Assembly (NCBI GenBank): GCA_963972195.1
Contig: CAXATH010000004.1
Coordinates: 1 to 64,000, forward strand
DNA from: Litorimonas sp963972195
GTDB taxonomy: Bacteria > Pseudomonadota > Alphaproteobacteria > Caulobacterales > Maricaulaceae
Reading direction: 5' to 3'
Length of the DNA stretch: 64,000 nt
In this document: piece after piece, positions 7,592 through 16,806 of the stretch
Numbering within the stretch: the first letter of the stretch is position 1
Layout: each line of letters begins with the position of its first letter
Translations under genes and position numbers: made by a program
The notes under the pieces: model-generated
Databases searched by the model: none
The model's input: the letters and a program-made list of their open reading frames with translations, nothing else
Told to the model about the DNA's origin: nothing

Positions 7592-9039
7592 TCCGAAATT
7601 TCAGCTTATGCGGTGTGTCACTCGTGATTTTAGGTTTGCTGACAGCCTGCGCCAGTATACCGGAAAGACCTAGCAGCAGTGAAATTCTCACCGATACAGC
7701 CAAAGTGCCCGCGAATTGGACGGATCGAACACAAAACATCATTTCCAGACTGGGCAGCAATGCTCCCGATACCGTTTGGGAGGGTTTTGATGATCCATCG
7801 CTTACCCAGCTGGTCCAACAAGCGATAACGGCGACGCCAAGCGCCCGCGAAGCGCAGGCCCGGTTGATACTCGCTCGCACACGATATGACCTTGCCCAAG
7901 CGCGCTTGCGCCCGTCCCTTTCTCTAGGATCGGGCGCAACACGCGAACGCTCAAGTCTTGAAGGGCCACAGTTCACCAATTTGCCGCCGCAGTTCGCTGA
8001 ATTTATTGAGCCAGAGGTTGACGTGTTTAACCTGTCGGCATCTGCCTCTTGGGAGCCCGACATTTGGGGTCGGCGGGCGTTGGAGGTCCAATCGGCGCAA
8101 CTCTCTGTGAAAGCGGCAGCTGCACAAAGAGATGCTACTCTGTTAAGCTTGCAGGCAGATACAGCCCGTACTTACGTTCAACTTCGTTCAGTCCAGACCC
8201 AAGTGTCTATCACACGCGAAGCGATGGAACTTTTGGAAGAGACGCAGGAACTCACGGGTCTGCTGCAGGATCAGGATTTAGCCAATGCTCTTGACGAGTT
8301 GCAAGTCAGTGCCTCCATTGACGCCAGAATGTCCGAATTAGCTACCCTTGAAGGCCAGCAAGTCGAATTTCTGCTTTCGGTTGCAACTCTGACGGGTCAA
8401 ACACCGAACGCGACGAACGAACTCACATCGGGGAGCGTGAACATTCCCGATTATTCCAGCGGTCTGCCTGCTGAATTACCGAGTTCGCTCCTAACCCGGC
8501 GACCTGATCTGCGTGCTGCATCTGCCAGATTGCAGGCGGCGCGCGCACAGAGTGATGCCGATGATCTGAACCGTCTACCATCCTTTTCCCTGACAGGAGA
8601 TGGAGGACTTCTTTCGACCACGCTCGACACGCTCATCTCGACAGATGCACGGCGCGGCGCGATCGGTGCAGCCCTTGGTTGGCCTATCTTTCAAGGCGGA
8701 GCATTATCGGCTCAGCGGGAGGCGTCTGATTCGGACGTCCTTATCGCTGAAGCACAATATGATGCAGCGATTCTTCGTGCGCTCTCTGACGTGGAAGGAG
8801 CCCTGTCGCGCTACGTTGCAGCCGAACGAGCCCTACGGCGATTAGACGATGGTATCGACGATCGCGAACGCATTGTCGCTCTTCGAGAGCTTCGCTTTAA
8901 AGCCGGGCTAGACAACCAGTTTCTTGTTATAGAAGCCCAAACGCAATTGCTTGAACTGCGTTTGGCTAGTGTTCAAGCGCAAGCGGCATCCGCCCTCGCG
9001 ATTATAGACTTATTTGCAGCCGTTGGTGGGGAATGGTGA
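7588..9039 (+). CDS. outer-membrane efflux lipoprotein, NodT/OprM-like
   Basis: This 483-residue TolC-family channel should complete the tripartite pump. The N-terminus is a lipoprotein signal with cysteine in GLLTACAS. Two repeated OEP domains follow, rich in long Ala/Gln/Arg helices; ARTYVQLRSVQTQ and ADTARTY are typical, as is the PDLRAASARLQAARAQ segment that opens the second half. It starts with GTG overlapping the pump stop by 4 bases, so translation is probably coupled. The assignment to the NodT subfamily rests on length, the lipobox and the RRPDLR motif. No terminator is obvious in the 177 bp before the convergent second pump. Confidence 0.92.
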   Translation: MIRNFSLCGVSLVILGLLTACASIPERPSSSEILTDTAKVPANWTDRTQNIISRLGSNAPDTVWEGFDDPSLTQLVQQAITATPSAREAQARLILARTRYDLAQARLRPSLSLGSGATRERSSLEGPQFTNLPPQFAEFIEPEVDVFNLSASASWEPDIWGRRALEVQSAQLSVKAAAAQRDATLLSLQADTARTYVQLRSVQTQVSITREAMELLEETQELTGLLQDQDLANALDELQVSASIDARMSELATLEGQQVEFLLSVATLTGQTPNATNELTSGSVNIPDYSSGLPAELPSSLLTRRPDLRAASARLQAARAQSDADDLNRLPSFSLTGDGGLLSTTLDTLISTDARRGAIGAALGWPIFQGGALSAQREASDSDVLIAEAQYDAAILRALSDVEGALSRYVAAERALRRLDDGIDDRERIVALRELRFKAGLDNQFLVIEAQTQLLELRLASVQAQAASALAIIDLFAAVGGEW

Positions 9040-9216
9040 GTCGGTGGACACTCATTCTCCAACTGTGACGTTAGCATCAATATCACGTCAAACGTGGTCA
9101 AATCACTAGAGGTCGTCAGATCAGGTATATGCCGATTAAGTCTCGATCGACCCTCACTTTTAGACATTTGGGCCGATATAATTTCGAGAACGCGGAACTC
9201 CGATTATGCAACAAAA

Positions 9217-12200
9217 CTAAACCGTTCGGAACAGAATCGACTTTGACCACCGCCACAACCGACGCACATCATCGGGGATCATGAAAGCAGCAGGAACGAC
9301 AATCAGGGTCAAGAGCGTCGATGTTGTCAAACCGCCGATGATCAAAGCGCCGACTGGGGCTCGAAACTCTGAGCCATTTGACGTCGCTAAGGCGACGGGA
9401 ACCATGCCGAACACAGCCGACAAAGCCGTCATAAGCACGGGCCGCAATCGTTCAGGACACGCCTTGGCGATTGCTGCGCGGTCAGGCAGCCCCTCTTCGA
9501 TGAGTTGATTGGCACGATCAACGAGCAAAATCCCGTTTTTCATGACGATGCCCATAAGCCCGATCAGACCGATCTGCACAAAGATGGAAAGCTCGAAGCC
9601 GAAATAGTAAAGCGCAGCGAACGCCCCTGAGAAGCTCAATGGTGCCGTGACCATAATAATCGGCGGTTGAACGAATGAGTTAAATTGACTGGCCAGAACC
9701 ATGTAAAGTACAATGATCGCCAGCATAAGAGCGACGCCAATATTGACGACCGCATCTTTCATAACATCCGCATATCCCCCAATTTGAAAAGTGATGCCTT
9801 CAGGCGGAGGCATTGTCTCAAGCAGGTCTTCCAAAACTCGGGTGGCATCACCTAGTGCGACCCCAGAGGATGTGTCACTCAAAACAGAAATCTTGCGGCT
9901 TCGATTTTCCCGTTGAATTTGTAACGGCCCAGACGCGATCCGAACGTCCGATATGGACTCTATATCGACAAGATTTCCGGATTGGTTCCTGACTTGGATA
10001 TTGCCAATGTCGTTGAGCGATTGTCGCTGGTGAGGTTCCAATCTCAACCGAATGTCGTAACGCTGTCCATCTTCCTCGTAACTGCCGACATCAAATCCAC
10101 CTAAAGTCATTCGTAACACACTGGCAATTGATTGCGCGGAGACGGCTTGATCAGCGGACTTTCTTCGATCGATGTTCAGCTGAGCTTCAGGTCGGCCATT
10201 CTTACTGCTGGTGGTCAGGTTCTCGAAGGCCTGCGTTCGCTTCATTTCGGCGACAAGTGCCTTGGCATATGCAGAGACGACGTCCAAGTCTGATCCGTTC
10301 AAGATCAAATCAATCTCTGTACCACCCGAAATTGTTCCGGTAATCCAAGGTATTTCGCTAATCGAAACATCAACGGCCTCCGGCACGGCCCGCCTCAAAG
10401 ATTGGCGCGCCATATCCATGACCTCGAACTGGGACACATCACGTCCTTTTTTCGGGGAAATCCCCGCATAGACCTCTATCTCATGCGGTTCACCGCGAAC
10501 ACCGCCCCCAATCGTCCAAAAGACGTTTTCCACATAGTCCAGTTCCGTTAGAGACGTTTCGATCCGCGCTGCCACTTCCCGAGAGGACCCCAAACCCGTG
10601 CCAATAGGCAGCTCAACGGATCCGAGAAATTCGCTCCTGTCGGCTTTAGCCATAAAACCCGAAGGAATTTGGGAGGCGTACCACCCCCCTAGGAAAAGGG
10701 ATGCGAACGCGGCAACCAACACGATGTAACGAAATCGTATCGCGGTGGTCACGACGTGCCCATAGGCACCGTCTAACCATGTCCAAAAGCGAGCGATTGG
10801 CTTCAACAAGGACGGATTCGACCCACCCTTAAGCAGTCGCGATGCGAGCATTGGCGTCAGTGTCATCGCAATCAGCCAGGAGATAGACACAGAAAAGACA
10901 ATCGCGAGAGCATATTGGAAGAAAAAGCGACCGATGATGCCGTCCATAAAAACAATGGGCACGAACACGGCCAACGTCGCCACTGTTCCCGCGAGAACGG
11001 CCAAAGCAACCTTTCGAGTTCCTTCGAGAGCCGCCTGAACAGGCGTTTCCCCGTCTTCGAGCTCGCGAGATATGGCTTCCACGACAACGATTGCATCATC
11101 CACGAGAAGGCCTATCGCGATTGTGAGAGCTAGAAGCGTGATCATGTTGATCGTGACATCGAAAAAATAGAAGGCGAAAAACGTTGCTATCAAGGATGTC
11201 GGAATCACGATCGCAACGATAAATGTTGCCCTGATATCCAGCAGAAAAACGAAGCAGACAAGGATGACCAAGGTCATCGCGATTCCCAGATCCACCGTCA
11301 CATCATGAATGGAGCTCTCGATGAACTTTGTGGTGTCTCGCGTTACGACGATGCTTGTTCCATCAGGGGCCAAAGACCGAATATGAGAGAGTTGCTCTTT
11401 GATCCCATCTGCCACGGCGACGGCGTTCTGACCGGACTGCTTTCGGATCTCCAAGGCGATCCCGCGTTGTCCATTGAGATATGCAATCGAACGTTCGTCT
11501 TCCTGTCCGTCTTCAACTGTGGCGACGTCACCGACCTTTATGCTGACACCGTTGGAGCGATATAAGATCGGAAGGTCCGTGAATTCGGAGGGCCTCGCAA
11601 CCTCTGCCATAGTCCTGATGCCGAACTCTTTGGTAAGGTTTGACGTTTCCATCCGCCCGCCAGGGAATTCGGCATGTTCGGTTTGCACTGCGCTTCTGAC
11701 ATCATCCGCACTGATTTGAAGAGCGCGCATCTTTTGATTATCGAGCCAGATCCGAATGGCGCGTTCTTGACCGCCCACGAGGTTGATTGAGCCAACTCCC
11801 GCAACGCGTTGCAACTCCTTTTTGGCCACATCCTCTGCAAATGCGGTCAGTTCCCGGATCGGACTATCGCTGGCAATGACAATTGAGAGGATCGGCGCTG
11901 CGTCTGGGTCAGCCTTTTCAACAATGGGGGGATCGATTGCGGGGGGCAAATCAGACAGGGCTTGTTGAACCTTGTCTCTGACGTCCTGTGTTTTGACGTC
12001 GACGTTCGAAGACAATGCGAACTCAATGACAACTTGAGACACGCCTTCAGTGCTGAAAGACTGCATCGACTCTATTCCGTCGATTGTGCTTAGACTGTCC
12101 TCGATTATGATCGAAACTTCCGACTCGATCGTGTCGGGGGACGCGCCTTCCAAAGCGACGGTCACTGATACATAGGGCAGGTCTATTTCTGGAAAGAGGT

Positions 12201-12306
12201 CGATTCCAACCCGCCCAATGGACATCAGTCCAAGTCCGACAAGCGCTGCCGTGAACATAAACGCAAAGACGGCTCGTTTTACTGAGGTTTCGACAAGCCA
12301 CATCAC
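9217..12306 (-). CDS. RND efflux pump, second system
   Basis: A 1029-residue RND permease of the AcrB/MdtB type. It contains the full proton-relay residues missing in the neighbouring pump: LLVDDAIVVVE in the fourth helix and GIVMKNGILLVD in the tenth. Pump and adaptor overlap by 4 bases, with the adaptor first. The N-terminal MMWLVETSVKRAVFAFMF opens the first helix; periplasmic porter segments such as LPYVSVTVALEGASPDTIE follow. It converges on the first RND operon. No dedicated outer-membrane gene is on this strand, so it may share the NodT-like channel or a distant TolC; that is inference. Confidence 0.93.
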   Translation of the reverse strand: MMWLVETSVKRAVFAFMFTAALVGLGLMSIGRVGIDLFPEIDLPYVSVTVALEGASPDTIESEVSIIIEDSLSTIDGIESMQSFSTEGVSQVVIEFALSSNVDVKTQDVRDKVQQALSDLPPAIDPPIVEKADPDAAPILSIVIASDSPIRELTAFAEDVAKKELQRVAGVGSINLVGGQERAIRIWLDNQKMRALQISADDVRSAVQTEHAEFPGGRMETSNLTKEFGIRTMAEVARPSEFTDLPILYRSNGVSIKVGDVATVEDGQEDERSIAYLNGQRGIALEIRKQSGQNAVAVADGIKEQLSHIRSLAPDGTSIVVTRDTTKFIESSIHDVTVDLGIAMTLVILVCFVFLLDIRATFIVAIVIPTSLIATFFAFYFFDVTINMITLLALTIAIGLLVDDAIVVVEAISRELEDGETPVQAALEGTRKVALAVLAGTVATLAVFVPIVFMDGIIGRFFFQYALAIVFSVSISWLIAMTLTPMLASRLLKGGSNPSLLKPIARFWTWLDGAYGHVVTTAIRFRYIVLVAAFASLFLGGWYASQIPSGFMAKADRSEFLGSVELPIGTGLGSSREVAARIETSLTELDYVENVFWTIGGGVRGEPHEIEVYAGISPKKGRDVSQFEVMDMARQSLRRAVPEAVDVSISEIPWITGTISGGTEIDLILNGSDLDVVSAYAKALVAEMKRTQAFENLTTSSKNGRPEAQLNIDRRKSADQAVSAQSIASVLRMTLGGFDVGSYEEDGQRYDIRLRLEPHQRQSLNDIGNIQVRNQSGNLVDIESISDVRIASGPLQIQRENRSRKISVLSDTSSGVALGDATRVLEDLLETMPPPEGITFQIGGYADVMKDAVVNIGVALMLAIIVLYMVLASQFNSFVQPPIIMVTAPLSFSGAFAALYYFGFELSIFVQIGLIGLMGIVMKNGILLVDRANQLIEEGLPDRAAIAKACPERLRPVLMTALSAVFGMVPVALATSNGSEFRAPVGALIIGGLTTSTLLTLIVVPAAFMIPDDVRRLWRWSKSILFRTV

Positions 12307-13451
12307 AAGTTTTCCGTGGTTACCTCCATCCCTTCCTTCAGCGTTTGAGAGGAATCCAGCGCCACGACATCGGCGCCCTCAAGGCCGGCCACCACTTCTA
12401 CTCGGTCAACATCAAGATCTCGAAGAATGACAGGTTGACGAAAAGTACGCCCGTTCTGCACCCTGTAGACATATGTGAAACCGGACCCTTCATGAATAGC
12501 TTGCCTAGGCAAAACCAATGCGGGGCGTTCGGGGACGGTTATTTCCGCTCTAACGGATTGACCAGCCTTCACCGCGCAACCTTCGTTCATAAACGGCATT
12601 CTCAATTCGACGGTACGTGCTTGTGGGTCGACGCTGTCATTTAAAATCATGATGCTTGCGGGGGTCGGTTCTGAAGCGCCGTCGAAATACAGACGACCCT
12701 CCATACCTAATGCGAGACTTTCAATCTTCGATTCCGGGGCAAATAAGATTGCCGCGGCAATTTCACATTCTCGAACTTGGACGACAGAAGAATTTCCCAT
12801 GCCGGAAAAACGACTGGCCATGAACACGCCTTCGTCGATGTATCGAGCCGTGATGGCGCCATCAAATGGCGCTTTGACAATGGTGTCCTCTAACATTTGC
12901 CTGGCAGTCTGTAGCTGAGCTTGACGGAGTGTGACCTCTGCCCCAGCCACTAAAGCTCGAGTTTCGATTTCTTCAAAATCGACCCTAGAAACGGCGTCGC
13001 TTTCGATCAGGTTTGCATACCGTTGACGCAGTTTTTCAGAATTCTTCGACTTCGCCGTCGCAATGTCCAGACTAGCTTCTGCTTCATCAACCCTCCGTCT
13101 GTAGTCGATTTGCCGCGTTTGAAACAACCGGTCGCCTTTTTTGACACGGTCTCCGACCACCACAAAGATTCGGTCTATAACACCGTCAGCCAGAGCACCG
13201 ATATTGCTTGTCCGATTGGCTGCAATAGTGCCGGATACGGTGATGGGTTGAGAGACGTTTATCAATTCAGGCTGGATAGTCTGCACCAATACAGTCGCGT
13301 AATCGTCAGCTCCCAGATCGTTTTTCAAGATCGGCTCAATATCAGGCAAAGCTACGTTGCTTTGGTTGCAGGCCACTACCCCACATACAAAACCGACACC
13401 GAGCAAACACTTCAAGGTTACAACGTAGACTTTCATTGAGATTACTCGCAT
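12303..13451 (-). CDS. RND efflux adaptor lipoprotein, second system
   Basis: A 382-residue membrane-fusion protein. The signal ends in a lipobox, CGVVACNQ. The first methionine is at 13451, but MKVYVV five codons later is an equally good start. The lipoyl halves appear as ANRTSNIGALADGVIDRIFV and VKAPFDGAITARYIDEGVFM, with a helical hairpin between them (about residues 105-165) that contains IESDAVSRVDFEEIE. The C-terminal part matches adaptor beta-barrel and membrane-proximal domains. It is first gene of a two-gene operon with the pump at 9217 and is divergent from the MarR gene at 13555; the 103-bp gap carries a dyad likely shared by both. Confidence 0.92.
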   Translation of the reverse strand: MRVISMKVYVVTLKCLLGVGFVCGVVACNQSNVALPDIEPILKNDLGADDYATVLVQTIQPELINVSQPITVSGTIAANRTSNIGALADGVIDRIFVVVGDRVKKGDRLFQTRQIDYRRRVDEAEASLDIATAKSKNSEKLRQRYANLIESDAVSRVDFEEIETRALVAGAEVTLRQAQLQTARQMLEDTIVKAPFDGAITARYIDEGVFMASRFSGMGNSSVVQVRECEIAAAILFAPESKIESLALGMEGRLYFDGASEPTPASIMILNDSVDPQARTVELRMPFMNEGCAVKAGQSVRAEITVPERPALVLPRQAIHEGSGFTYVYRVQNGRTFRQPVILRDLDVDRVEVVAGLEGADVVALDSSQTLKEGMEVTTENL

Positions 13452-13540
13452 CCAAATTCAAAGCAGCGTATTTTCTCAGAAGACTACTGAGGCCGGAACT
13501 CTAATCGCTTGCAAACAGACTCGCAGTGTATAGCATTGAA

Positions 13541-13553
13541 CCATACAATATGG
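13541..13553. promoter_or_regulatory. operator-like dyad between efflux operon and marR gene
   Basis: The sequence CCATA-CAA-TATGG is a perfect 13-bp inverted repeat lying 1 base before the MarR start codon and about 90 bp from the adaptor start. MarR proteins usually bind such short dyads in the divergent promoter they control. This is inference from position and symmetry. Confidence 0.5.
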
Positions 13554-13554
13554 A

Positions 13555-14037
13555 ATGGCAACAATAGAAATGACTGAAACATCTCACCAGCTCTCAGCGC
13601 GCGAAGCGCTTGAGAATGACCCTCGGTTAGATTTTGGGTTTTTAATTAACGATATTTCGCGCGGCGTCCGAAAAGCTTTCGACCGGAAGATGGTCATGCT
13701 CGGATTGACGCGCGCGCAATGGCATACACTGGTCTACGTGATACGGCTCGGTCAGCCCACCCAAACAGAGTTAGCGGAAGCCCTAGATGTAAATCGTTCA
13801 TCAGCGGGAGGCTTGATTGATCAACTCGAAAGGAGCGGCTTCGTTTCACGCAAAGCAGATCCCAACGATCGGCGCATTTGGAGAATTGTTGCGACGCCCC
13901 TGGCTGACAGACGCGCTGACGAAATCGCTGAATGCGCTGAGTCTCTCATGGATGATATGTTCACGAATATTTCTGGGGCCGATTTAAAAGTTGCCACAAA
14001 AATTTTGCTTCTGATGAAGGGAAATATTGATGTCTAA
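13555..14037 (+). CDS. MarR family transcriptional regulator
   Basis: This 160-residue winged-helix regulator shows the MarR order: helix 1 with FLINDISRGVRKAFDRKM, then LTRAQWHTLVYVIRLGQPTQTELAEALDVN as the helix-turn-helix, then the wing with SGFVSRKADPNDRRIWRI, where the DxRR-type motif is DPNDRR. A weak start context is present, and an alternative ATG lies five codons on. It is divergent from the second RND pump, and its 3' end overlaps the next thioesterase gene by 8 bases. It probably represses the pump and its own operon in the absence of an inducer. The linked thioesterases suggest an aromatic or acyl-CoA type signal, which is speculation. Confidence 0.9.
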   Translation: MATIEMTETSHQLSAREALENDPRLDFGFLINDISRGVRKAFDRKMVMLGLTRAQWHTLVYVIRLGQPTQTELAEALDVNRSSAGGLIDQLERSGFVSRKADPNDRRIWRIVATPLADRRADEIAECAESLMDDMFTNISGADLKVATKILLLMKGNIDV

Positions 14038-14515
14038 GCAAGATTTAGCGCAAGGAGAATCGATCGCCGATTGGGAAACATTTGGCCGACTGTTTGTTGG
14101 CTCATCGCATCCGTTGTTTTCCCAACTCAATATGAACTTGATCCACATTTCTAAAACGGGAGTCGTTGTTCATGCTACGATCGGAGAATCCTTCAAGGTG
14201 AGCCCGGAAGGGCCGGAAGCCAATGTTGGTGCACTGACAATTATTTTAGATTCGATCTTTGGGCTCGCATTATTTGCACATATTCAGGAAATGAATCCAA
14301 TTGCGACGATCAATCTGAAGACTGAGTATGTAGGCTCCCCGAGTGTGGGGCTTGAGCTTAAATGTAATGCGTCTTGCTTTGCTATCGAAGGTAAAATTGC
14401 GAGGATGAGAGGCGAAGTCTGTGACGTAAAGTCCGGTGAGGTCCTGGCCACATCCACTGGCGCCTTCATGATCGGGACGGCAGGTCCGTCTTTCTTCTCT
14501 CGCAAGGGGACGTAA
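14030..14515 (+). CDS. hotdog-fold thioesterase-like protein
   Basis: The start is taken as the ATG at 14030, preceded by AAGGG; the upstream TTG is poorly placed. The 161-residue product has the hotdog order of PaaI-like proteins: a long helix containing VGALTIILDSIFGLALFAHIQ, then strands such as ATINLKTEYVGSPS and the final strand GEVLATSTGAFMIG. PaaI-like enzymes hydrolyse acyl-CoA thioesters, usually with an Asp or Glu in the central helix; here LDSIFG offers Asp. It overlaps the MarR gene by 8 bases and is followed 4 bases later by a second hotdog gene, so the three form an operon. Confidence 0.75.
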   Translation: MSKQDLAQGESIADWETFGRLFVGSSHPLFSQLNMNLIHISKTGVVVHATIGESFKVSPEGPEANVGALTIILDSIFGLALFAHIQEMNPIATINLKTEYVGSPSVGLELKCNASCFAIEGKIARMRGEVCDVKSGEVLATSTGAFMIGTAGPSFFSRKGT

Positions 14516-14519
14516 GCAT

Positions 14520-14906
14520 ATGCCTCAGAACCCCGCACATAATCCGATAGACAATTGGCTTTCACTGACTTCAAATGAAGGCACCACTCGAAGAGTTTAT
14601 GAAATGACGCCCGATGACAAGCATATCGGTAATCCCGCAATAAGAGCTATTCACGGCGGTGTCGTTACTCTCTTCTTAGAGCGCGTCGCTGAACTTGAGA
14701 TATCTAAAGAGGAATCTGCCCCCTTTAGCTGCGTTATCGTCAACACAAATGTCGACTTTCTTAGGTCAGCAAAGCTAAAGCCTATGTTTGGTGCTGCGGT
14801 TATCGTTCGTCGCGGACGTCGATTGGCTGTTGTTAATGCAAAAGCCTGGCAAGACGACCCCGAAAGACTGGTTGGGCAAGCCACGATCAGCTTGAAGATA
14901 GATTAG
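14520..14906 (+). CDS. hotdog-fold thioesterase (PaaI-like)
   Basis: A 128-residue PaaI/YdiI-type protein. The motif around HGGVVTLFLERVAELE is the expected central helix of the family, with the HGG turn just before it. Following strands NTNVDFLRSAKLKPMFG, AVIVRRGRRLAVVNAKAW and GQATISLKID complete the fold. The central helix offers a Glu where the catalytic Asp/Glu usually sits. It probably acts as a homo-oligomer, or forms a hetero-oligomer with the preceding paralogue. It is last in the MarR-led operon, with a clear terminator 37 bases beyond the stop. Confidence 0.82.
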   Translation: MPQNPAHNPIDNWLSLTSNEGTTRRVYEMTPDDKHIGNPAIRAIHGGVVTLFLERVAELEISKEESAPFSCVIVNTNVDFLRSAKLKPMFGAAVIVRRGRRLAVVNAKAWQDDPERLVGQATISLKID

Positions 14907-14942
14907 GCGCTCACACTTCTCATCGAGCAGCGCCTCAATTTG

Positions 14943-14971
14943 CCTCCCATCTTTGATGGGAGGTCTTTTTT
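14943..14971 (+). terminator. Rho-independent terminator
   Basis: A perfect 9-bp stem, CCTCCCATC-TTT-GATGGGAGG, is followed by TCTTTTTT. It ends the marR-thioesterase operon and lies 8 bases before the stop of the convergent kinase gene. Confidence 0.88.
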
Positions 14972-14978
14972 AATAGGC

Positions 14979-16562
14979 TTATTTTATTGCCAAAAGAAGA
15001 ATACCTGTTACCGCCGCAGCTCCAATACCCATACCAATCGGCATGGATATCTGAGCTACAATCGCCCCAGAAATGAGCGCCGCTGCAATTTGCAGGCTCA
15101 GGGATAGACGGCGCGCCGCACCATTAATCTCGGCTCGCAAAAGCTGGTCGGCCTGACTTTCTACATGGACATTTACACGGCCCGTCTTCGCAAATGCTTC
15201 GACGTGCTCAAGAATTTCGGGAGTGCGTAGCGCTATTGCAGCTAGACCTGCGACGGTTTTCTTACCCGCGCCGAACGCCCGACGGGGATCCAGACGTTCG
15301 AAAAGAAGCTCTTTTGCGACAGGCTTTAGCTCTGCTCCAATGTCAAAGCTGGGATCGATTTTTTGTACAACGCCTTCCGCGATTAGCAGTGTCCTGAGCA
15401 TCAATGCCAGATCGGGTGGAAGACCCAGGCGATGCGTTCTCAATAAGCCAAAGGTCGCTTCGAAAATCTCGGAAAAGTCGATCTTTCCGATCAAGGTGCC
15501 TTCAAATTTGTTAACAAGAGATGCGATGTCAGCTTCTAGCTCGATGCGCTCAACAATAGGACTGCCGCTCCATTCAAGAAGCACATCCACCACTCGGGCG
15601 TAGTCGCTGCTAGCAATGGCAATGATCAGTCGTACGATTTCTTCACGTCGTGCAGGCGACAACCGGCCTACGGACCCGAAGTCAATGAATGCCATCGATC
15701 CATCATCTTGGATCCAGACATTACCGGGATGCGGATCGGCGTGATAAACCCCGTTGAACAGAATCATGCGTATGACTGCCTGAGAATATACTGTTGCCGT
15801 GGCTTTCTCTCCAGCTCTCTCCAAAGCTGACGGGTTAGAAGCTGGCGAACCTTTGAGACGCTGCTGAACATTGACACGTTGGCTTGTGTACTCCCAATAG
15901 AATTTCGGGACTGTGATACCAAGTCGACTTAAAAATTGTCCAACTTCCTCACCGGCGCGCGCTTCAGCAGCCAAATCCATTTCTGCGGATAAACCTTCTG
16001 AAAATGCGCGTAGGAGTTCATCTGGACGAAGCCGGGCAACTTCCGGCATGCGTCGCTCGGCAAGTCGTGCCATTCGTCTTAGAAGGCGGAAATCCGCATC
16101 AACTAAGCGGGCGATGCCAGGCCGACGAACTTTGACAACAACATCTTCTCCCGACATCAATTTTGCAGCATACACCTGGGCAATTGAAGCCGCCGCCAAC
16201 GGCATTGGATCAAATTCCGCGAAGATTTCCTCTGGCGGAGCACCAAGCTCCTCCAGTAGAACGTCTGCGATACGCTCATAGGGTACCGGTGCCGCATTAT
16301 CTTGAAGACCTGTTAGGACCATCGTCCATTCTGGGCCAATCAAGTCGTCGCGGGTAGCAAGAACCTGGCCAAGCTTTACCGCTACAGGTCCCAAATCCTG
16401 TAGCATCGCGACAAGCGCGTCGGGGTTAGACGGTAGTTCATTTGTCTTCGGGGAGCGATCGAGACCTAGCCTTCCAGAAAGGCCTCGGAAGCCATGCTTT
16501 GCGAAAACGCGAGCGATATATCTAAAGCGTGCAAATTCACCTTGAGGCTCTAGATTTTCCAT
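14979..16562 (-). CDS. ubiB: ABC1/UbiB family atypical kinase
   Basis: The start is the ATG at 16562 with GGAGG five bases upstream; 527 residues. UbiB proteins are atypical kinases or ATPases needed for ubiquinone synthesis or lipid handling. The family motifs are present: KxGQ as VKLGQVLATRDDL (about residue 62), the Ala-rich loop as AAASIAQVYAA, the lysine strand VVVKVRRPGI, the catalytic loop HADPHPGNVW and the metal motif IDFGSVGR. The C-terminus has hydrophobic helices (LSLQIAAALISGAIVAQ and GIGAAAVTGILLL) for membrane anchoring. It stands alone, so it may be a second UbiB-like paralogue rather than the ubiquinone-operon copy; the gene symbol is tentative. Confidence 0.85.
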   Translation of the reverse strand: MENLEPQGEFARFRYIARVFAKHGFRGLSGRLGLDRSPKTNELPSNPDALVAMLQDLGPVAVKLGQVLATRDDLIGPEWTMVLTGLQDNAAPVPYERIADVLLEELGAPPEEIFAEFDPMPLAAASIAQVYAAKLMSGEDVVVKVRRPGIARLVDADFRLLRRMARLAERRMPEVARLRPDELLRAFSEGLSAEMDLAAEARAGEEVGQFLSRLGITVPKFYWEYTSQRVNVQQRLKGSPASNPSALERAGEKATATVYSQAVIRMILFNGVYHADPHPGNVWIQDDGSMAFIDFGSVGRLSPARREEIVRLIIAIASSDYARVVDVLLEWSGSPIVERIELEADIASLVNKFEGTLIGKIDFSEIFEATFGLLRTHRLGLPPDLALMLRTLLIAEGVVQKIDPSFDIGAELKPVAKELLFERLDPRRAFGAGKKTVAGLAAIALRTPEILEHVEAFAKTGRVNVHVESQADQLLRAEINGAARRLSLSLQIAAALISGAIVAQISMPIGMGIGAAAVTGILLLAIK

Positions 16563-16673
16563 GTCACCCTCCAAATAAATATTGAAACGACAAATGGGTA
16601 CATCTTCGTAGCAATTTAAAACTACATCGATGACCTATAATCAGAAATCATACCTGCCACAAATTTACAATCT

Positions 16674-16701
16674 AAAAAGCCCTGCCGAAACGCGGGGCTT
16701 T
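16674..16701 (-). terminator. candidate terminator upstream of ubiB-like gene
   Basis: On the minus strand an AAAGCCC/GGGCTTT stem is followed by a T run. It lies upstream of the kinase gene and faces it, so it would end transcription arriving from the insertion-sequence side. No gene that it could serve is left there. Confidence 0.4.
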
Positions 16702-16806
16702 GCAAAACGACGTTTGAAAGCTAGAATTCTAACCTTTGATAACCAATTCGTTGCCGAACACCTTGCTCATTTTAAAGGGGGCTTAAAGTGCCGTTTGCGT
16801 GTTATT

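Noticed and set aside
7425..8063. 212-residue minus-strand frame across pump and outer-membrane genes
   Set aside because: Antisense to two clear genes, with no domain.
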